From Flavobacteriaceae bacterium (GTDB taxonomy: Bacteria > Bacteroidota > Bacteroidia > Flavobacteriales > Flavobacteriaceae), in the NCBI GenBank assembly GCA_027065775.1, contig JAMONN010000212.1, positions 1 to 64,000 of the forward strand: 64,000 bases of DNA, read 5' to 3'. The notes under the pieces were generated by a model, which saw nothing but the letters and a program-made list of their open reading frames with translations, ran no database searches and had not been told where the DNA came from. Positions 35,613-43,430 of the stretch are shown one piece after another. The number at the start of each line of letters is the position of its first letter. Positions within the stretch are counted from its first letter, which is position 1. The translations under genes were made by a program, and so were the position numbers.

Positions 35613-35620
35613 CAAAAATA
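35613..35620 (-). promoter_or_regulatory. -7 promoter box (TATTTTTG) of prs-rplY
   Basis: The minus strand reads TATTTTTG, an exact TAnnTTTG match, 28 bases upstream of the prs ATG. Confidence 0.5.
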
Positions 35621-35736
35621 AATATAAGTATAAGTTAAATTGTTTTATTTTGATTTTACTTATTAACTATATTCTTATCTATTTGTTAGCTTAAATTAAA
35701 AATGAAAAAAAAATAGTTAAAACAATGTCAATTTTA

Positions 35737-35744
35737 TAGATTTG
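35737..35744 (+). promoter_or_regulatory. -7 promoter box (TAGATTTG) of tRNA-Leu
   Basis: TAGATTTG is an exact TAnnTTTG match, 38 bases upstream of the tRNA-Leu 5' end. Confidence 0.5.
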
Positions 35745-35782
35745 CATTCTTAATTTTAGGTTAGCTTAATTTTATTGGTAAT

Positions 35783-35864
35783 GCTCAAGTGGCGGAATTG
35801 GTAGACGCGCTGGATTCAAAATCCAGTTTTTTCGGAAGTGCGGGTTCGATTCCCGCCTTGAGTA
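35783..35864 (+). tRNA. tRNA-Leu (anticodon CAA)
   Basis: The acceptor arm GCTCAAG pairs with CTTGAGT, with discriminator A at 35864. The D-arm GCGGAATTGGTAGACGC is present. The anticodon stem CTGGA/TCCAG encloses the loop TTCAAAA, giving anticodon CAA. A short variable arm follows, and the T-arm is GCGGGTTCGATTCCCGC. The 82-base length fits a class II leucine tRNA. CCA is not encoded. Confidence 0.95.
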
Positions 35865-35870
35865 CTTTTT

Positions 35871-35912
35871 AAAACCTCAACTATTTAATTTTAAATACGT
35901 TGAGGTTTTTTT
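35871..35912 (+). terminator. Terminator after tRNA-Leu
   Basis: AAAACCTCAAC (35871-35881) pairs with GTTGAGGTTTT (35899-35909) and is followed by further T residues. It starts seven bases after the tRNA. Confidence 0.85.
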
Positions 35913-35943
35913 AGGTTCTAGTTTATAATTGGTATTATTTTCA

Positions 35944-35951
35944 TATATTTG
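35944..35951 (+). promoter_or_regulatory. -7 promoter box (TATATTTG) just before a 53-residue ORF
   Basis: TATATTTG is an exact TAnnTTTG match that ends three bases before the ATG at 35955. If used, the message would be leaderless or would start inside the small ORF. Confidence 0.4.
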
Positions 35952-35954
35952 AGA

Positions 35955-36116
35955 ATGAAATTATTAGAAATTAAAACATACTTACTTATATCTAAAAAAC
36001 CAACCAAATTAAAAAGAAATCGAATTATCGAAATTTTTGATGACGTAGAAAATTTCAAATATTATCATAATAGAAAACAAAATTTGAATAATATTGAAGA
36101 TTTAATGATGGATTAA
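35955..36116 (+). CDS. Small hypothetical protein (53 residues)
   Basis: An open frame from ATG 35955 to TAA 36114-36116 encodes a charged 53-residue peptide (starts MKLLEIKTYLLISKKPTKLK, ends NIEDLMMD). It has no membrane segment or signal. It fills the space between the tRNA terminator and the NRDE gene and has a promoter box in front. I do not recognise it, and it could be a chance frame. Confidence 0.35.
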   Translation: MKLLEIKTYLLISKKPTKLKRNRIIEIFDDVENFKYYHNRKQNLNNIEDLMMD

Positions 36117-36123
36117 TATAATT

Positions 36124-36138
36124 AACCCTTGAAGGGTT
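36124..36138 (+). repeat. AACCCTTGAAGGGTT palindrome before the NRDE gene
   Basis: AACCCTT and AAGGGTT flank a single G, giving a near-perfect palindrome 14 bases before the NRDE ATG. It is too tight to be a terminator; it could be a protein-binding site or a dispersed short palindrome. Confidence 0.35.
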
Positions 36139-36151
36139 GTAAAACATAAAT

Positions 36152-36823
36152 ATGTGCACAGTAACCTACATACCAATAAACGAAACCGATTTTATATTAA
36201 CCTCAAGTAGAGATGTCCCTTTTGCAAGAGAAAAGGCATTATACCCAAAAAAGTATGAAGAAGATAGTGTAGAAATCACGTATCCAAAAGATGGTAGAGC
36301 AAGTGGTACTTGGATTGGTTATAGTTCTAAAAACCGATTAATTTGTTTATTAAACGGCGGATTTGAAAATCATAGTTCTGAAAAAACGTATCGAAAAAGT
36401 AGAGGAGTCATTGTAAAAGATTTGTTGAAAGAAACGGATATTTTTGCCGCTTTAAGCGAAATAAATTTAAATAACATTGAACCTTTTACACTAGCTATTG
36501 TAGATTGGAATAACGAATTACAATTAATAGAATTAGTTTGGGATGGAAAACAAAAACACATCAAAAAATTAGATCAAGAAAAGCATATTTGGTCATCTTC
36601 TACTTTGTACGATGAAAAAATGAAGCAATTGCGAAAAAATTGGTTTGCAGATTGGAAATTAGAAAATAAACAAACAGATATTTTAGATTTTCATCACAAT
36701 GCAGGAATTAATGATTGTAATGTAGATGTAATTATGAAACGTGAAAAAGTTGGTACAGTTAGTATTACGCAAGTAATCAAAACGAACAATGAGATTGCTA
36801 TGAATTACGAAGAAATTATATAA
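36152..36823 (+). CDS. NRDE family protein (TANGO2-like)
   Basis: The 223-residue protein begins with Cys2 (MCTVTYIPINETDFILTSSR), typical of the NRDE/TANGO2 family. That family has an N-terminal nucleophile-like layout and an unknown reaction. The hallmark Asn-Arg-Asp-Glu is here SSRDVPFAR. Other conserved parts are DGRASGTWIGYSSKNRLICL and LLNGGFENH. No signal peptide is seen. It converges on the DUF3667 gene with an eight-base overlap. Confidence 0.82.
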   Translation: MCTVTYIPINETDFILTSSRDVPFAREKALYPKKYEEDSVEITYPKDGRASGTWIGYSSKNRLICLLNGGFENHSSEKTYRKSRGVIVKDLLKETDIFAALSEINLNNIEPFTLAIVDWNNELQLIELVWDGKQKHIKKLDQEKHIWSSSTLYDEKMKQLRKNWFADWKLENKQTDILDFHHNAGINDCNVDVIMKREKVGTVSITQVIKTNNEIAMNYEEII

Positions 36824-38201
36824 GAAATGCTAAAAACATTACTAGCACACTACCGATTATTGATAAAAAGAAATAAGTCATATTTAATAAAATAAATTTA
36901 AAAAATGTTTTCCACTTACTTTGTTTGTAATATTTTCTTAAAGCGATATAAAGGTAAATAAGAAATAAAAGAAATGAAATACCAAAGAAAATATCTGAAT
37001 TAAAAATTCTATCTAGAATTATACTTAATAATAAATTTAGAAAAAATACGGTTTGTATATGAAAAATAAAAATTAAATGCTCCGTGTAATTTATCTTTCT
37101 TCTTATATAAAATAATTTCATAAAGAGCGCAAAAACAGGAAGCATAAAAAATAACACTATAGGAATTTTAGAAATAAAATCACTTAAATAAGCATCTTTA
37201 GAATCATTATTTTCTAATAAAGATCTAAATTCTTTTGCTTTCTTAAACCAAAATACATTTGTTGTAGTCCTTTTGTAACCTAAAGAATCTAATGCTTTGC
37301 CAACATTTTTTGTTTTACAATTTGTAAAGGTCTTTAGTTTGTTGAAAAATGACTCATGACCTAATCTTTTGAGTATTTGTTTGCCAGTATTCATTTTTGA
37401 GTAATCACTTATTTTATAATCTATTTCATTTAATAATAATTTATCATCTAAGTTATTTAGATATACCATTTTAAAATTTTGATAATTTTTCAAACTATCT
37501 CCTAAAAAATCATTTTTTTTAAACTCTGAATAAAAAAGAGGGACATTATCTTTAATTAAATTATTTATAATTTTATCTTTTTCAATAGTTGTAAGTAAAC
37601 TATCGGTTACTGTTTCTTTAAATTTAGAATGATTAAATAAACTATCCGAATTTTGTATAATCCTATTTCTTAATTTTGGTTTATTTTTAATTGTATCGGA
37701 ATTCTTATCTGAATACTTGAATTTAAGTAAACCAAGATCAATATTAAATTCTAAATCATCTTTTACTTTTTTAAGATCTTTTTTTGTTTTATTTAATAAA
37801 GAATCTTTCTGTTTTTCTATAGGATTTTCCGATTCGTACTTATTAGCAATATCTTTATAACTATCTATAGAACTAAAAATACCAGTAATTAAAAAGAAAA
37901 TAATACTAGTGTGTAAATACAGTTGAAACGGATTTACATACTTCATTCTATGCCCATAAACATATTCATTAGTAACTTTACCAGGTTTAAATAATAGAGG
38001 AACAATCGTGTTTAATGTTCGTGTATCGAAAGAGAAAAATCCAGAAAGAAACTCAGTTAAATATTGTTTTATACTTAATGGTTGTAGGTCATTTACCTGT
38101 CCGCAATTAGAACAAAAGTTATCACGATTAGAAATTGGTTGCTGGCAATTAAGACATTCAACACCTCTTTTATTTCCGTCAAATCTTGTGTTTGATTTCA
38201 T
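36816..38201 (-). CDS. DUF3667 family membrane protein
   Basis: The 461-residue protein has an N-terminal zinc ribbon with two Cys pairs (CLNCQQ and CSNCGQ, about residues 17-35). The DUF3667 region follows (LTEFLSGFFSFDTRTLNTIV, KPGKVTNEYVYGHRMKYVNP). Then come a membrane segment, a long charged soluble loop (about 120-300), and four or five membrane segments. Its function is unknown. The large central loop is typical of the Flavobacterial members. Confidence 0.88.
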   Translation of the reverse strand: MKSNTRFDGNKRGVECLNCQQPISNRDNFCSNCGQVNDLQPLSIKQYLTEFLSGFFSFDTRTLNTIVPLLFKPGKVTNEYVYGHRMKYVNPFQLYLHTSIIFFLITGIFSSIDSYKDIANKYESENPIEKQKDSLLNKTKKDLKKVKDDLEFNIDLGLLKFKYSDKNSDTIKNKPKLRNRIIQNSDSLFNHSKFKETVTDSLLTTIEKDKIINNLIKDNVPLFYSEFKKNDFLGDSLKNYQNFKMVYLNNLDDKLLLNEIDYKISDYSKMNTGKQILKRLGHESFFNKLKTFTNCKTKNVGKALDSLGYKRTTTNVFWFKKAKEFRSLLENNDSKDAYLSDFISKIPIVLFFMLPVFALFMKLFYIRRKINYTEHLIFIFHIQTVFFLNLLLSIILDRIFNSDIFFGISFLLFLIYLYIALRKYYKQSKWKTFFKFILLNMTYFFLSIIGSVLVMFLAFLI

Positions 38202-38244
38202 TTTAAATGGAAAACTAAGTCACTAAACTACAACTATTTTTCTG

Positions 38245-38631
38245 TTAATTCAAAATAGCAGGAATCATTAACTGAAAAGAAGGAATAAAAACCTTAAACT
38301 TTTTAGTGGTTGTAAAATTAATCATTTTATAAAAGCCACACATCGATCCAATTGGAGAACTCAGTAAACAAAACGAACTATATTTATGTTGTTCTTTTGG
38401 TGCTAATATTGGTTTTTGACCAATAACACCTTCGCCTTTAACAATTTCTGTTTCGTTAAGAGAATCGAATATTTGCCATTTTCTACTAATTAACTGAACC
38501 GAATCATTACTTTGGTTTTCAATAACAACTTCATAACTAAACAAATAATTTAGTCGATAATTTTGATAGCGAGTACCTTCAAAATTTGTTTTGACTGAAA
38601 TTTTAATTCCGTTTGTTATTTGCTGAACCAT
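38245..38631 (-). CDS. apaG: ApaG domain protein (Co2+/Mg2+ efflux-linked)
   Basis: The 128-residue beta-sandwich protein shows the ApaG pattern: GIKISVKTNFEGTRYQNYR, FSYEVVIENQS, LISRKWQIFDSLNE, VIGQKPILAPKEQHKYSSF and GSMCGFYKM. In E. coli, apaG is linked to Co2+ resistance and Mg2+ efflux, but the molecular role is not settled. A TACCTTTG promoter box lies upstream. Confidence 0.9.
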   Translation of the reverse strand: MVQQITNGIKISVKTNFEGTRYQNYRLNYLFSYEVVIENQSNDSVQLISRKWQIFDSLNETEIVKGEGVIGQKPILAPKEQHKYSSFCLLSSPIGSMCGFYKMINFTTTKKFKVFIPSFQLMIPAILN

Positions 38632-38657
38632 TGTAAATACTGATTAATAGTGCTACA

Positions 38658-38665
38658 CAAAGGTA
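38658..38665 (-). promoter_or_regulatory. -7 promoter box (TACCTTTG) of apaG
   Basis: The minus strand reads TACCTTTG, an exact TAnnTTTG match, 26 bases upstream of the apaG ATG. Confidence 0.5.
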
Positions 38666-38718
38666 ACTTTTATTTTTAAAAATTACTCGTAAATACTAAA
38701 AATCTACCTAAATCCCAT

Positions 38719-38726
38719 TACATTTG
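38719..38726 (+). promoter_or_regulatory. -7 promoter box (TACATTTG) of the TruA-like gene
   Basis: TACATTTG is an exact TAnnTTTG match, ending six bases before the ATG at 38733. It covers the alternative TTG at 38724, so ATG 38733 is the likely start and the leader would be minimal. Confidence 0.5.
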
Positions 38727-38732
38727 CAAAAT

Positions 38733-39521
38733 ATGAGTCAAAAACAACGTTATTTTTATATTATTCGCATGCAATTTTTGGGTTTCCGTTTTCACGGATG
38801 GCAAAAACAAAAGGATCAAAAAACTTTACAAGGTCATGTAGAGAAAACACTAAAATTTGTTTTAGGTGCAGGAAAAGCAAAAGTTTTAGGTTCGGGTAGA
38901 ACCGATGCAAAAGTGTCTGCAAATGATTTTCCGATGGAATTATTTATTTATGAAGAAATAACAGATTTAGATAATTTTTTAATTGAATTTAACAATAATT
39001 TGCCAGCAGATATTAAAGCACTTTCAGTTATCGAAACAAACGATAAATTCAATATAATTCAAAATTCAAAAGTGAAAGAATATTTGTATTTTTTCTCTTT
39101 TGGCACTAAAAATCATCCGTTTTCAGCGCCTTTAATTACTTGTTTTCATGAACATTTAGATTTAGAATTAATGAAAAAAGGTGCACAATTATTTCAAGGC
39201 GAACATTGGTACAAACATTATTGCACCAAACCAACCGAATTTGCTAATTACAATAGAGAAATTACAGTAAGTGAAATTGTAGTAAATGACATTTATACCG
39301 CTAATTTTTTCCCTGAAAAGTCGTATGTTTATCGTGTTAAAAGTAGAGGCTTTTTACGAAATCAAATCCGTTTAATTATGGGAACACTTTTTAGATTAGG
39401 GCAAGGAGAAGTAGATTTAGAATTTATTAAAAAATCATTAATCGAACATAATATAGACAGACCTTTACCTTTTGTTGCTCCAGCATCTGGTTTAATTTTG
39501 AATAATGTGGAGTTTATTTAA
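38733..39521 (+). CDS. TruA-like tRNA pseudouridine synthase
   Basis: The 262-residue protein has the TruA catalytic Asp in VLGSGRTDAKVSAN (about residues 49-62), preceded by QFLGFRFHGWQKQKDQKTLQ. The C-terminal NQIRLIMGTLFRLGQGE also fits. It isomerises uridines in tRNA. The sequence is divergent from canonical TruA, and Bacteroidota often have such a second copy, so I leave the symbol blank. The start is set by the promoter box at 38719-38726. Confidence 0.85.
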   Translation: MSQKQRYFYIIRMQFLGFRFHGWQKQKDQKTLQGHVEKTLKFVLGAGKAKVLGSGRTDAKVSANDFPMELFIYEEITDLDNFLIEFNNNLPADIKALSVIETNDKFNIIQNSKVKEYLYFFSFGTKNHPFSAPLITCFHEHLDLELMKKGAQLFQGEHWYKHYCTKPTEFANYNREITVSEIVVNDIYTANFFPEKSYVYRVKSRGFLRNQIRLIMGTLFRLGQGEVDLEFIKKSLIEHNIDRPLPFVAPASGLILNNVEFI

Positions 39522-39646
39522 AATGACTTTAGACGAAAAGACTTTAGACTAAATTGATAAATAGTATAAGATAATTAAAATAAAAATTCGCAAAATCTGT
39601 GAAAATCTGCGTAATCTGCGAGATCAGTGGGAAAAACAAAAATATA
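39522..39646 (+). repeat. AGACTTTAGAC and TCTGYG leader repeats
   Basis: The first part reads GACTTTAGACGAAAAGACTT then TAGAC (39525-39549). The second (39586-39628) is a run of TCTGTG/TCTGCG words (AAATCTGTGAAAATCTGCGT and onward). It ends about 19 bases before the next ATG, in the same sense as that gene. Confidence 0.6.
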
Positions 39647-39994
39647 ATGACAAAAGAAGAAACCTTAAAAGATAAATGGCAAGCTATACAAACAAAATTA
39701 TCTAATCAGTTTGCTGATGGCGAAACTTTAAATGTAGATTCAATTACCTATTTAATTGGCGTACAAGAATTAGGTCAAGGAGCAAGAAAGTTCAAAAAAG
39801 ATGAGAAAGTTGCCTTAATGCACATTGCTGTTTGTAGATTGTTAGAACCTTTTGGTTATTATGAATTCGAATATTATGATGAAGATAAATGGCCACATTA
39901 TAAATCTATTAAAGAATTGCCATTTCTAAAAGCAGGCGAGCAAACTGTGTTGCTTAAAGAAGCAATTGTTAATTATTTTGAGAATGAAATCTAG
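39647..39994 (+). CDS. Conserved hypothetical protein (115 residues)
   Basis: I use ATG 39647 because the 16-codon extension upstream (from 39599) is entirely TCTGYG repeat. The soluble, charged 115-residue protein (MTKEETLKDKWQAIQTKL, SITYLIGVQELGQGARKFKK, LMHIAVCRLLEPFGYYEFE) has no motif that I recognise. Sequence character and length look like a conserved Flavobacterial protein of unknown function. It is followed by moeA on the same strand. Confidence 0.7.
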   Translation: MTKEETLKDKWQAIQTKLSNQFADGETLNVDSITYLIGVQELGQGARKFKKDEKVALMHIAVCRLLEPFGYYEFEYYDEDKWPHYKSIKELPFLKAGEQTVLLKEAIVNYFENEI

Positions 39995-40025
39995 AAATTA
40001 GCAAAAAGTTAAAAGGAATAGAAAT

Positions 40026-40080
40026 TTAAAAAAATCTGTGGAATCTGTGAAATCTGCGTGAAATTAAAATCTGTGCATAA
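40026..40080 (+). repeat. TCTGTG leader repeat running into moeA
   Basis: The run AAATCTGTGGAATCTGTGAA then ATCTGCGTG, with a further AAATCTGTG, lies in the sense of moeA. It contains the GTG codons at 40058 and 40073 that are the only plausible starts of moeA. Confidence 0.6.
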
Positions 40081-41311
40081 AGAAAATCTAATATCCGTTA
40101 AAGAAGTAACCGAAATCATACAAAATCAAACTGTAAATTTTGGTGTTGAAGAAGTGAACTTTCAAGAATCCTTACATCGTGTTTTAAAAGAAAATGTGGT
40201 TGCCGATCGTGATTTTCCGCCTTTTAATCGTGTTTCTATGGACGGAATTGCTATCAAATTCAATCAATTCCAAAACGGAAAAAGAGATTTTAAAATTGAA
40301 GGAATTCAACCAGCAGGTTCGCCACAATTAACTTTAAAAAACAATGAAAATTGTATTGAAGTAATGACTGGCGCAACCTTGCCAAACAATGTAGATTCTG
40401 TTATTCCGTATGAATTAGTTACAATTAAAAACGGAATTGCAACCATAAACTTACAAGAAATAAAGCACTTTCAAAACGTGCATAAAAAAGGAAAAGATCG
40501 TAAAAAAAACGATGTTATTTTAACCGAAAACACTTTAATAAGTTCTGCGGATATTGGTGTTTTAGCAACAGTCGGAAAGTATAAAGTAAACGTTGCAAAA
40601 CAACCTAAAGTAATGATTATTTCGACTGGTGATGAATTGGTTGCCGTGAATGAAAATCCGTTAGATTGTCAAATTAGAAGATCTAATGTGTATACTTTAA
40701 TTTCCTTATTAGAAAATCTAAATATTAAAGCAGATAATGTTCATATTTCGGATGATAAAGAGAAATTAAAAACCACCATTTCAAAAATATTAAATAATTA
40801 CGATGTACTACTTTTTAGTGGCGCAGTTAGTAAAGGTAAATTCGATTTTATACCAGAAGTTTTAAACGAACTTAAAGTTGAAAAACTTTTTCATAGAGTA
40901 AGTCAACGACCAGGAAAACCATTTTGGTTTGGGCGTATTGCATCATCTATAACGGATAATTTAGGCACAAAAAAAAATACAGTTGTTTTCGCTTTTCCAG
41001 GAAATCCTGTTTCAACTTATGTGAGTTGTTTGCGTTATTTTCAGCCTTGGTATAAAAAATCGGTTGGTTTAGATGCAACTAATAAAAACTTTGCAATATT
41101 AGATCAAGATTATACTTTTAAACCAAATCTAACTTATTTTTTACAAGTAAAATTAACTAACAAAAACGGAAGTATTTACGCAACGCCATTAACTGGTCAC
41201 GGTTCAGGCGATTTAGCAAATTTGGCAGATGTTGATGGTTTTTTAGAAATCCCTAAAGGGAAAGATTTGTTCTTGAAAGGCGCTGTTTTTAATTATATAT
41301 CTTTTCGATAA
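40058..41311 (+). CDS. moeA: Molybdopterin molybdotransferase
   Basis: The protein inserts molybdenum into adenylated molybdopterin. Motifs seen are DRDFPPFNRVSMDGIAI (about residues 50-66), MTGATLPNNVDSVIPYE, IISTGDELV, SGAVSKGKFDFIPEVL and FAFPGNPVSTYVS. There is no ATG near the N-terminus. GTG 40058 gives 417 residues and GTG 40073 gives 412 (MHKENLISVKEV), and both are part of a TCTGTG repeat. moaC follows; the other cofactor genes are not in the window. Confidence 0.92.
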   Translation: MKLKSVHKENLISVKEVTEIIQNQTVNFGVEEVNFQESLHRVLKENVVADRDFPPFNRVSMDGIAIKFNQFQNGKRDFKIEGIQPAGSPQLTLKNNENCIEVMTGATLPNNVDSVIPYELVTIKNGIATINLQEIKHFQNVHKKGKDRKKNDVILTENTLISSADIGVLATVGKYKVNVAKQPKVMIISTGDELVAVNENPLDCQIRRSNVYTLISLLENLNIKADNVHISDDKEKLKTTISKILNNYDVLLFSGAVSKGKFDFIPEVLNELKVEKLFHRVSQRPGKPFWFGRIASSITDNLGTKKNTVVFAFPGNPVSTYVSCLRYFQPWYKKSVGLDATNKNFAILDQDYTFKPNLTYFLQVKLTNKNGSIYATPLTGHGSGDLANLADVDGFLEIPKGKDLFLKGAVFNYISFR

Positions 41312-41314
41312 CAA

Positions 41315-41432
41315 AAAGTTCACGCAAAGTCCACAAAGAAAAAATACGCTAAGATCGCAAAGTTTATATTTTTTGTATTTGCTTTGCAATCTTTGCGAAA
41401 ACTTTGCGACCTTTGCGTGAAACCATACGATA
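41315..41432 (+). repeat. CGCAAAG leader repeat with inverted arms before moaC
   Basis: The left arm has CACGCAAAG, CACAAAG and CGCAAAG words. The right arm has the complementary CTTTGCAATCTTTGCG and CTTTGCGACCTTTGCGTGAA. The whole can fold into one long imperfect hairpin about 90 bases across. It fills the gap between moeA and moaC. Confidence 0.65.
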
Positions 41433-41915
41433 ATGAAAGAAAAATTTACACACATAAATAAAAATAACCAACCAAAAATGGTAAATGTTGGTGATAAAAA
41501 AATAACCAAAAGAACTGCAATTGCTAAGGCGGAAATGTTTTTAGGTAAAGAAATTATCAATCATTTTAATGACAAAGAATTGGTTACCAAAAAAGGACCT
41601 GTTTTTCAAACGGCAATTATTGCAGGAATTCAAGCAGTTAAAAAAACGTCTGAATTAATACCAATGTGCCATCCGTTATTGATAAATGGCGTGGATATTA
41701 CTATTGAGATTATAGATAAAGAACAAGTAGAAATATTTTGCAAAGTTTCCATTGAAGGAAAAACTGGCGTTGAAATGGAAGCATTAACAGGCGCAAATAT
41801 TACTGCATTAACCATTTATGATATGTGTAAAAGTATTTCGCAAAAAATGGTAATTAAAAACTTAAGATTGGTTAAAAAAACTGGTGGAAAAAGTGATGTT
41901 TTCTTATCGGAATAA
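41433..41915 (+). CDS. moaC: Cyclic pyranopterin monophosphate synthase
   Basis: The 160-residue enzyme has PKMVNVGDKKITKRTAIAKA, the conserved IPMCHPLLINGVDI (about residues 81-94), GKTGVEMEALTGANI and the final LVKKTGGKSDVF. It makes cPMP in molybdenum cofactor synthesis together with MoaA, which is not in the window. A 29-base scrap of this gene recurs at 44765-44793. Confidence 0.93.
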   Translation: MKEKFTHINKNNQPKMVNVGDKKITKRTAIAKAEMFLGKEIINHFNDKELVTKKGPVFQTAIIAGIQAVKKTSELIPMCHPLLINGVDITIEIIDKEQVEIFCKVSIEGKTGVEMEALTGANITALTIYDMCKSISQKMVIKNLRLVKKTGGKSDVFLSE

Positions 41916-41966
41916 ATTAACAAAGTAAATAAACGTTTTTAAACAATTAATTTCTCAAAAAATTAT

Positions 41967-42464
41967 ATGAATAAAATAATACTACTTTTAATAATAGCAT
42001 TTACAACAGGTTGTGAGGTTGAATCTCAAAAAGTCTATAGACATATTGGTGATATAGAAAAAAACAATACCGATGCTGAAGATTTTAAAACATGTCATAA
42101 TGAAAAACACATAATTCAATATTTTAATGATTCTAAAGGTTTATCTTATTTAGGTGAAAAACCTGAGATAGAAACTAAATTTAAAAAAGAATTTATACCA
42201 TCTAAAAAGAAAAATCAAAACGGTTATATTAGAATTCGTTTTGTTGTTAATTGTAAAGGAGAAACAGGTAGATTTAGGGTTTTAGAATCGGATAATGATT
42301 ACAAAAAGAAAATATTTGATTCCGAAATTACAAAACAACTTTTAGAAATCACTAAAAAATTAGACGCTTGGGAAATCAAATTAATCCGCAATAAAGAAAG
42401 AGATTATTACCAATACCTAATTTTTAAAATTGTTAACGGAAATATTAAAGAAATTTTACCATAA
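41967..42464 (+). CDS. Lipoprotein with TonB-C-like domain
   Basis: The 165-residue protein has a lipoprotein signal ending FTTGC (Cys16). The mature part contains GYIRIRFVVNCKGETGRFRVLES followed by a helix and a strand, the order of a TonB C-terminal-like fold. No TonB proline-rich linker is seen. The stop overlaps the ATG of the TPR gene (TAATG at 42462-42466), so the two are translated as a pair. Function unknown. Confidence 0.68.
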   Translation: MNKIILLLIIAFTTGCEVESQKVYRHIGDIEKNNTDAEDFKTCHNEKHIIQYFNDSKGLSYLGEKPEIETKFKKEFIPSKKKNQNGYIRIRFVVNCKGETGRFRVLESDNDYKKKIFDSEITKQLLEITKKLDAWEIKLIRNKERDYYQYLIFKIVNGNIKEILP

Positions 42465-43276
42465 TGAGATATTTATTAATAGGATTAGGTTTGTTGTTTT
42501 TTAGTCATACTTTTTCACAAGAAAATTGCGAGGCGTATAAATATTATGGTGATACCTTAAAATGTAAGGCTTGTGAAAAAGCGGAAGAGTCATCAAAATA
42601 TTATCAATTTAAAATGCAGTTTCATCAAAAATTAGATGAAGCTCTTAAAATAGATAGTACTTATGCTTACGCTTACCGAGAAAAATCTACGGCATATTTA
42701 AAATCTGGTGATTTTATAACTTGGAAAAAAATAATTGATAAAGCAGTAAAATACGACTTTGAAGATAATTTAGGTTATCGTGCTTGGTGTAGATATCAAT
42801 TTTTTAGAGATTATCATGGAGCAATTAAAGATATTGAAAAATTAGAAAGTTTAGTGACTTACGATATAGGAAATGGAATTAACGGTCATTATCACTTAAA
42901 TATTGCCAAAGCAATTTGTTATGATGCAATTGGTGAGAAGCAAAAGGCAATTCAAATTATTGAAAATCAACTTAAAGTAAAAAATTATTTTATTGGTTTA
43001 TTTGATTACTACCAATTAGGTGTTTTGTATTATGAATCGGCTGATTTTAATAAAGCATTAATTGCTTTACAAAGGCAAATTAAAGAGAATGATTTAGCGG
43101 AAGTTCATTATTATTTAGCTCTAACACAGAAGAAATTAAATAATCTTATTGCCTATAAAAAGGAGTTGCAAACTGCAAAAACAATGTATTTGAATAATGA
43201 AATATTATTTGATGCTTACACACATCATTATAATAAAATATTTTTAGTAGATATTGAAAATGAATTAACTAAGTAA
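42464..43276 (+). CDS. Secreted tetratricopeptide-repeat protein
   Basis: The 270-residue protein has a signal peptide (about residues 1-18, ending TFSQ). It contains several 34-residue TPR-like helical pairs (STYAYAYREKSTAYLKSGDF, DYYQLGVLYYESADFNKALI, LAEVHYYLALTQKKLNN). TPRs are protein-binding scaffolds. It is translationally coupled to the upstream TonB-C-like lipoprotein and probably sits with it in the periplasm. Confidence 0.8.
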   Translation: MRYLLIGLGLLFFSHTFSQENCEAYKYYGDTLKCKACEKAEESSKYYQFKMQFHQKLDEALKIDSTYAYAYREKSTAYLKSGDFITWKKIIDKAVKYDFEDNLGYRAWCRYQFFRDYHGAIKDIEKLESLVTYDIGNGINGHYHLNIAKAICYDAIGEKQKAIQIIENQLKVKNYFIGLFDYYQLGVLYYESADFNKALIALQRQIKENDLAEVHYYLALTQKKLNNLIAYKKELQTAKTMYLNNEILFDAYTHHYNKIFLVDIENELTK

Positions 43277-43277
43277 A

Positions 43278-43335
43278 TACCATGCTTAAAAAAAACACTT
43301 CTAATATGATTTGATTGAAAACTTTGGAAAGAGTG
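43278..43335 (+). pseudogene. Decayed copy of the start of the HD-phosphohydrolase gene
   Basis: TACCATGCTTAAAAAAA at 43278 is identical to the start of the gene at 45255. After a deletion of about 27 bases, ACTTCTAATATGATTT matches ACTTCTAATAATGATTT of that gene, and a further stretch ending CTTTGGAAAG also matches. This is a truncated duplicate, out of frame and not expressed as a protein. Confidence 0.6.
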
Positions 43336-43342
43336 TTTTTAA
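43288..43342 (+). terminator. Possible terminator after the TPR gene
   Basis: AAAACACT (43292-43299) pairs with AGTGTTTT (43332-43339), followed by one more T and then A residues. The loop is long (about 32 bases) and the region overlaps the decayed gene copy, so the hairpin may be fortuitous. Confidence 0.35.
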
Positions 43343-43430
43343 TGAAAATTTGACAATTCACATCAATTTTTTATATGATAATCGTTAAAAATAAAGATGT
43401 AAAAGTTATGAGTAATAAAAAGAGAACAAA

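Noticed and set aside
39599-39646. N-terminal extension of the 115-residue protein
   Set aside because: It is translated TCTGYG repeat (KICVICEISGK) and has no protein character.
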